Source: Bacteroidales bacterium (lineage in GTDB: Bacteria; Bacteroidota; Bacteroidia; Bacteroidales; NBLH01). Taken from it: 9,703 bases of DNA. Below the pieces are notes generated by a model. The model did no database searches, was not told the origin of the DNA, and saw nothing but the letters and a program-made list of their open reading frames with translations. The stretch is taken from the NCBI GenBank assembly GCA_029210905.1, contig JARGGF010000100.1:1-9703 (forward strand), in the 5' to 3' direction. The position numbers and the translations under genes were made by a program. Positions within the stretch are counted from its first letter, which is position 1, and each line of letters starts with the position of its first letter. Positions 7,472 through 9,703 of this stretch are shown here, in pieces.

Positions 7472-9139
7472 TTATTGTGATTTATTATAAGGTATTGTAA
7501 AATAGAAGGTTGAACCTTTTCCTTCAAATGATTTAAGCCATATTTTGCCACCCAGAAGTTCCACAAGTTTTTGCGAAATGGACAAGCCTACTCCAATACC
7601 AGCAAATTTTCGATTATTGTTCATTTGAACCTGATAGAAACCCTCAAAAACCTTGTTCTGCTGTTCTTCGGCTATTCCAATGCCATTGTCAGCGATATAA
7701 AATTCCAGGAAATCATTCTTTAAAAGGTAGCCATATTCAATTTTTCCTTTTTCGGTAAACTTGAACGCATTTTCAAGTAAATTGTTAAGGATTTGGACCA
7801 AACGAAGCCGATCTGAAATTATTACGCTTTCATTATCCTGTAAATCTTTATGAGGGATTAATTCAATATTTTTTTTAGTTGCTTTGTGAATGAACAATAA
7901 TTGCATTTCCATGATTAAACTATTTACACAGAAACTTTCATTGATGATATCCAGATTGTCGGTTTCAATTTTTGAGATGTCGAGTATATCGTTTACGATT
8001 CTAAGCAATCGGAAACTACTCTCTCTTATGATATTTAAATAGATCTCTTTTTTTTCGTCGGGGATGGATGGCTTCATTAGCATTTCTGAAAAACCAATAA
8101 TGCCATTCATGGGAGTTCTTATTTCGTGGCTGATATTTGCAATGATGCCTGATTTGAGCATATCACTTTCTTTAGATTTAATAATTGCGCTCTCAAGCTT
8201 GCTGTTAATAGATTCCAGTTTTTTATTCTGAATCAACAGTTGTGTTTCGTTTTTTCTTTGTTGTGTAATTTCATCAAAACTCAGTAATACCATAGGTTGT
8301 TCTTGCTCAAGGTAAGTGGCTGATAATGAGATGATTTTATTTATTGTGCTGCCATTCAGATTAAAGGGTAACTGGCCTTCGGTTTTGAAATTATCAGTTT
8401 TATGTTCAATCGAATGTTTTACAGCAGAACGGATAATGCAAGTTTCCCGTGCTTTATCTGTGCACTCCATAGAATCTTTCATATAGCTGCAGTGGAAAGC
8501 CTTGCCAAAAAGTTGTCCAATGATTTCATTTTCGGTTGTTCCGGCAAGATTTCTTCCAGTATGATTTACTGTGATTATCCGGGTATTTTCATCTACAATA
8601 ACAACGGCAATCGGAAGATTTTTGTAGATTGCAGCAAGTAGTTTTTCACGTTTTGATAATTCTGATTGACTCTTTAACAGTTTTGTTGAATTTGAGGTTA
8701 TCTGACTGTTGAACTGCTTTAACTGTTCATTTCTTTTTTTAAGAGTAACTACCAATGCGATGTTTTGCTTTTTAAGTTCATATTTTTCAACTGCATTTTC
8801 AATTGCAAAACTCATTTCGTTATGTAACCAGGGTTTTTGAATGTATCCATCAATCCCTACATTAATGGCGTTTATTACCAGTTCTAATTCAGAATATGCC
8901 GTTAGCAGTATGTATGTTGTTAACGGATATTGTGATTTTATTCTTTTTATAAATGCTAATCCTGTCTCCGAAGGCATTTTATGGTCAGCAATTACTAAGG
9001 CGACTTCTTTTTCCTTTAAAATTTTTTCAGCAATTAATGTTGAACTTGCCAGTTCTATATCATAATGATTCCTGAAAGCAAGGCGGAAGCTTTCAAGGTT
9101 TTCAAGTTCATCATCTATGTATAAAATGACAGGTTTCAT
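7472..9139 (-). CDS. Hybrid sensor histidine kinase, receiver-PAS-HisKA-HATPase
   Basis: A 555-residue soluble kinase with no membrane segment or signal peptide. The N-terminal receiver (1-118) has Asp9-Asp10, phosphoacceptor Asp52 (ADHKMPSETG), Thr80 and Lys102 (QKPW). A coiled coil (about 118-165) connects to a PAS domain (166-296) with Cys217, Cys226 and Cys234. A second helix (298-330) leads to HisKA with His338 in ISHEIRTPMNG. The HATPase domain follows: N box LENAFKF around Asn457, DNGIGIA (484-490), and GIGVGLSIS (514-522). With the receiver at the front, the kinase is probably controlled by phosphorylation from another kinase as well as by the PAS. The start is supported by the receiver boundary and a weak AAGGA 8 nt upstream. 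It lies 13 bp after the first receiver gene and 7 bp before its kinase-less paralogue. All catalytic residues appear present. Confidence 0.96.
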   Translation of the reverse strand: MKPVILYIDDELENLESFRLAFRNHYDIELASSTLIAEKILKEKEVALVIADHKMPSETGLAFIKRIKSQYPLTTYILLTAYSELELVINAINVGIDGYIQKPWLHNEMSFAIENAVEKYELKKQNIALVVTLKKRNEQLKQFNSQITSNSTKLLKSQSELSKREKLLAAIYKNLPIAVVIVDENTRIITVNHTGRNLAGTTENEIIGQLFGKAFHCSYMKDSMECTDKARETCIIRSAVKHSIEHKTDNFKTEGQLPFNLNGSTINKIISLSATYLEQEQPMVLLSFDEITQQRKNETQLLIQNKKLESINSKLESAIIKSKESDMLKSGIIANISHEIRTPMNGIIGFSEMLMKPSIPDEKKEIYLNIIRESSFRLLRIVNDILDISKIETDNLDIINESFCVNSLIMEMQLLFIHKATKKNIELIPHKDLQDNESVIISDRLRLVQILNNLLENAFKFTEKGKIEYGYLLKNDFLEFYIADNGIGIAEEQQNKVFEGFYQVQMNNNRKFAGIGVGLSISQKLVELLGGKIWLKSFEGKGSTFYFTIPYNKSQ

Positions 9140-9152
9140 TAGTAATTCCTTT

Positions 9153-9545
9153 TTATTCTAAATTTATATCTTCAGGAAAGTATAGATTGCCTTTGCTTAC
9201 TTCGTGAATAGCGGCTGGTAACTTCTTGAATATCTCCGATTTAAACACACAACCTTTAAAGCCCATGGCAATAAGTTTTAACAAATATGCATTGTCCTTA
9301 AACATAGTAACTGCAATTGCCTTTATTCTTAAATCTCCATTTATAGCTTTTTGAACTGCATGATATCCATCAAGTTCGGGCATATTTAAGTCCATCAGTA
9401 CAATATCATTGCTGTATTGATAATGTTGTAAAAAATCAAGTCCATTTTCAGCTTCGCCAACTATGTTATGATTTAATATCTGCTTGATATAAATTTTAAT
9501 GGCCTCCCTGAATTGCTGATTATCGTCTACAATAAATATATTCAT
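9153..9545 (-). CDS. Stand-alone NarL-type receiver without DNA-binding domain
   Basis: A 130-residue response regulator that opens the cluster. Acidic residues Asp7-Asp8, phosphoacceptor Asp52 (VLMDLNMPELDG), Thr80 (AVTMF) and Lys102 (CVFKSE) are all present. The end of the domain (LPAAIHEVSKGNLYFPEDI) reads like the receiver of NarL/LuxR-family regulators, where a linker and helix-turn-helix normally follow. Here the protein stops at once, and only 13 bp separate it from the kinase gene, so no helix-turn-helix is hidden in another frame. The family normally acts on DNA; without that domain this protein may act by protein contacts or as a phosphate shuttle or sink for the adjacent kinase. 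It lies just downstream of the only promoter-like site. Function beyond phosphoacceptance is unknown. Confidence 0.92.
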   Translation of the reverse strand: MNIFIVDDNQQFREAIKIYIKQILNHNIVGEAENGLDFLQHYQYSNDIVLMDLNMPELDGYHAVQKAINGDLRIKAIAVTMFKDNAYLLKLIAMGFKGCVFKSEIFKKLPAAIHEVSKGNLYFPEDINLE

Positions 9546-9565
9546 ATCAAAATTTATTAATAGTA

Positions 9566-9573
9566 CAAAGTTA
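9566..9573 (-). promoter_or_regulatory. Bacteroidota-type -7 promoter element
   Basis: The minus strand reads TAACTTTG, an exact match to the TAnnTTTG -7 element used by the primary sigma factor of Bacteroidota. It lies about 20 nt before the ATG of the first gene, giving a very short leader. A weak -33 candidate (TTTC instead of TTTG) sits 20 nt further upstream. No other TAnnTTTG match was seen in the minus-strand intergenic gaps, which suggests one promoter for the whole cluster. Confidence 0.55.
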
Positions 9574-9629
9574 CATTACCAGCAAAGGCGGGGAAAGGGG
9601 TAAAGACTCCATTCTATGCAGCAAATGAG

Positions 9630-9659
9630 GCCGTCTAAAAAGTAAAAATTTTAGGCGGC
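9630..9659 (+). terminator. Strong hairpin, terminator-like on the + strand
   Basis: An 11-bp stem with one G-T wobble (GCCGTCTAAAA / TTTTAGGCGGC) and an 8-nt loop is followed on the + strand by TATTTTTG. That is the form of an intrinsic terminator reading rightward. On the minus strand the tail is poor in U. No + strand gene ends here, so it may serve a neighbour beyond the edge, act in both directions, or be the end of a mobile element (GAGGCCGTCTAAAAAG resembles some insertion-sequence ends). The remainder of 9546-9703 holds no gene that can be supported. Confidence 0.45.
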
Positions 9660-9703
9660 TATTTTTGTTCTGATATTATTGCTATTTTTTTGGATGTTGC
9701 CAA

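Noticed and set aside
7465..7566. A 34-codon in-frame upstream extension of the receiver-PAS gene.
   Set aside because: It lies inside the end of the kinase gene, encodes no receiver-like sequence, and the paralogous kinase starts at the equivalent Met.
9660..9667. A + strand TATTTTTG that fits TAnnTTTG.
   Set aside because: It coincides with the T-rich tail of the hairpin and has no -33 element at the right distance.
9659..9703. A minus-strand open stretch ending in TAG at the hairpin, possibly the end of a neighbouring gene.
   Set aside because: Only 14 codons are visible, another frame is open too, and no recognisable protein sequence appears.
1..9703. CRISPR arrays, tRNA or rRNA genes and complete insertion sequences.
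   Set aside because: No regularly spaced short repeats, no cloverleaf or rRNA-like segments and no transposase were seen; the window is almost fully covered by signalling genes.

Overview
The window carries a single long gene cluster in which every supported gene is on the minus strand, so transcription runs from right to left. It encodes a chemosensory pathway joined to two-component signalling proteins. The DNA is AT-rich, most start codons have no clear Shine-Dalgarno sequence, and the one good promoter match has a Bacteroidota-type -7 element (TAnnTTTG). These traits suggest a Bacteroidota member, perhaps of the Marinilabiliales kind. The lineage is inferred, not proven.

In order of transcription the genes are: a stand-alone NarL-type receiver (9545-9153); a receiver-PAS-histidine kinase (9139-7472); a receiver-PAS protein without a kinase, paralogous to the previous one (7464-6547); a CheY-like receiver (6505-6140); CheA (6140-4101); a 79-residue protein that looks like only the first half of CheW (4104-3865); a 963-residue chemoreceptor with a PAS domain set among HAMP-like units (3792-901); and the start of a second chemoreceptor (820 to beyond base 1). 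Genes are tightly spaced (0-80 bp), with TAATG and ATGA overlaps around cheA. The only promoter-like site found is in front of the first gene.

The likely logic is as follows. The receptors sense through four-helix-bundle extracytoplasmic domains and, in one case, an internal PAS. They control CheA, which can phosphorylate the CheY-like protein and possibly the other receivers. The receiver-PAS kinase adds a second phosphate source. Four receivers with intact acidic pocket, Asp, Thr/Ser and Lys share two kinases. No protein with a recognisable DNA-binding, motility or enzymatic output domain is present, so the output is unknown. No CheR, CheB, CheD, CheC or full-length CheW is encoded here; they may lie to the left of the window or elsewhere.

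The most unusual points are the half-size CheW-like protein translationally coupled to CheA, the recurrence of cysteine-cluster PAS domains in three different proteins, and the paired receiver-PAS paralogues with and without a kinase. The right end (9546-9703) holds the promoter and a strong hairpin but no gene that can be supported.
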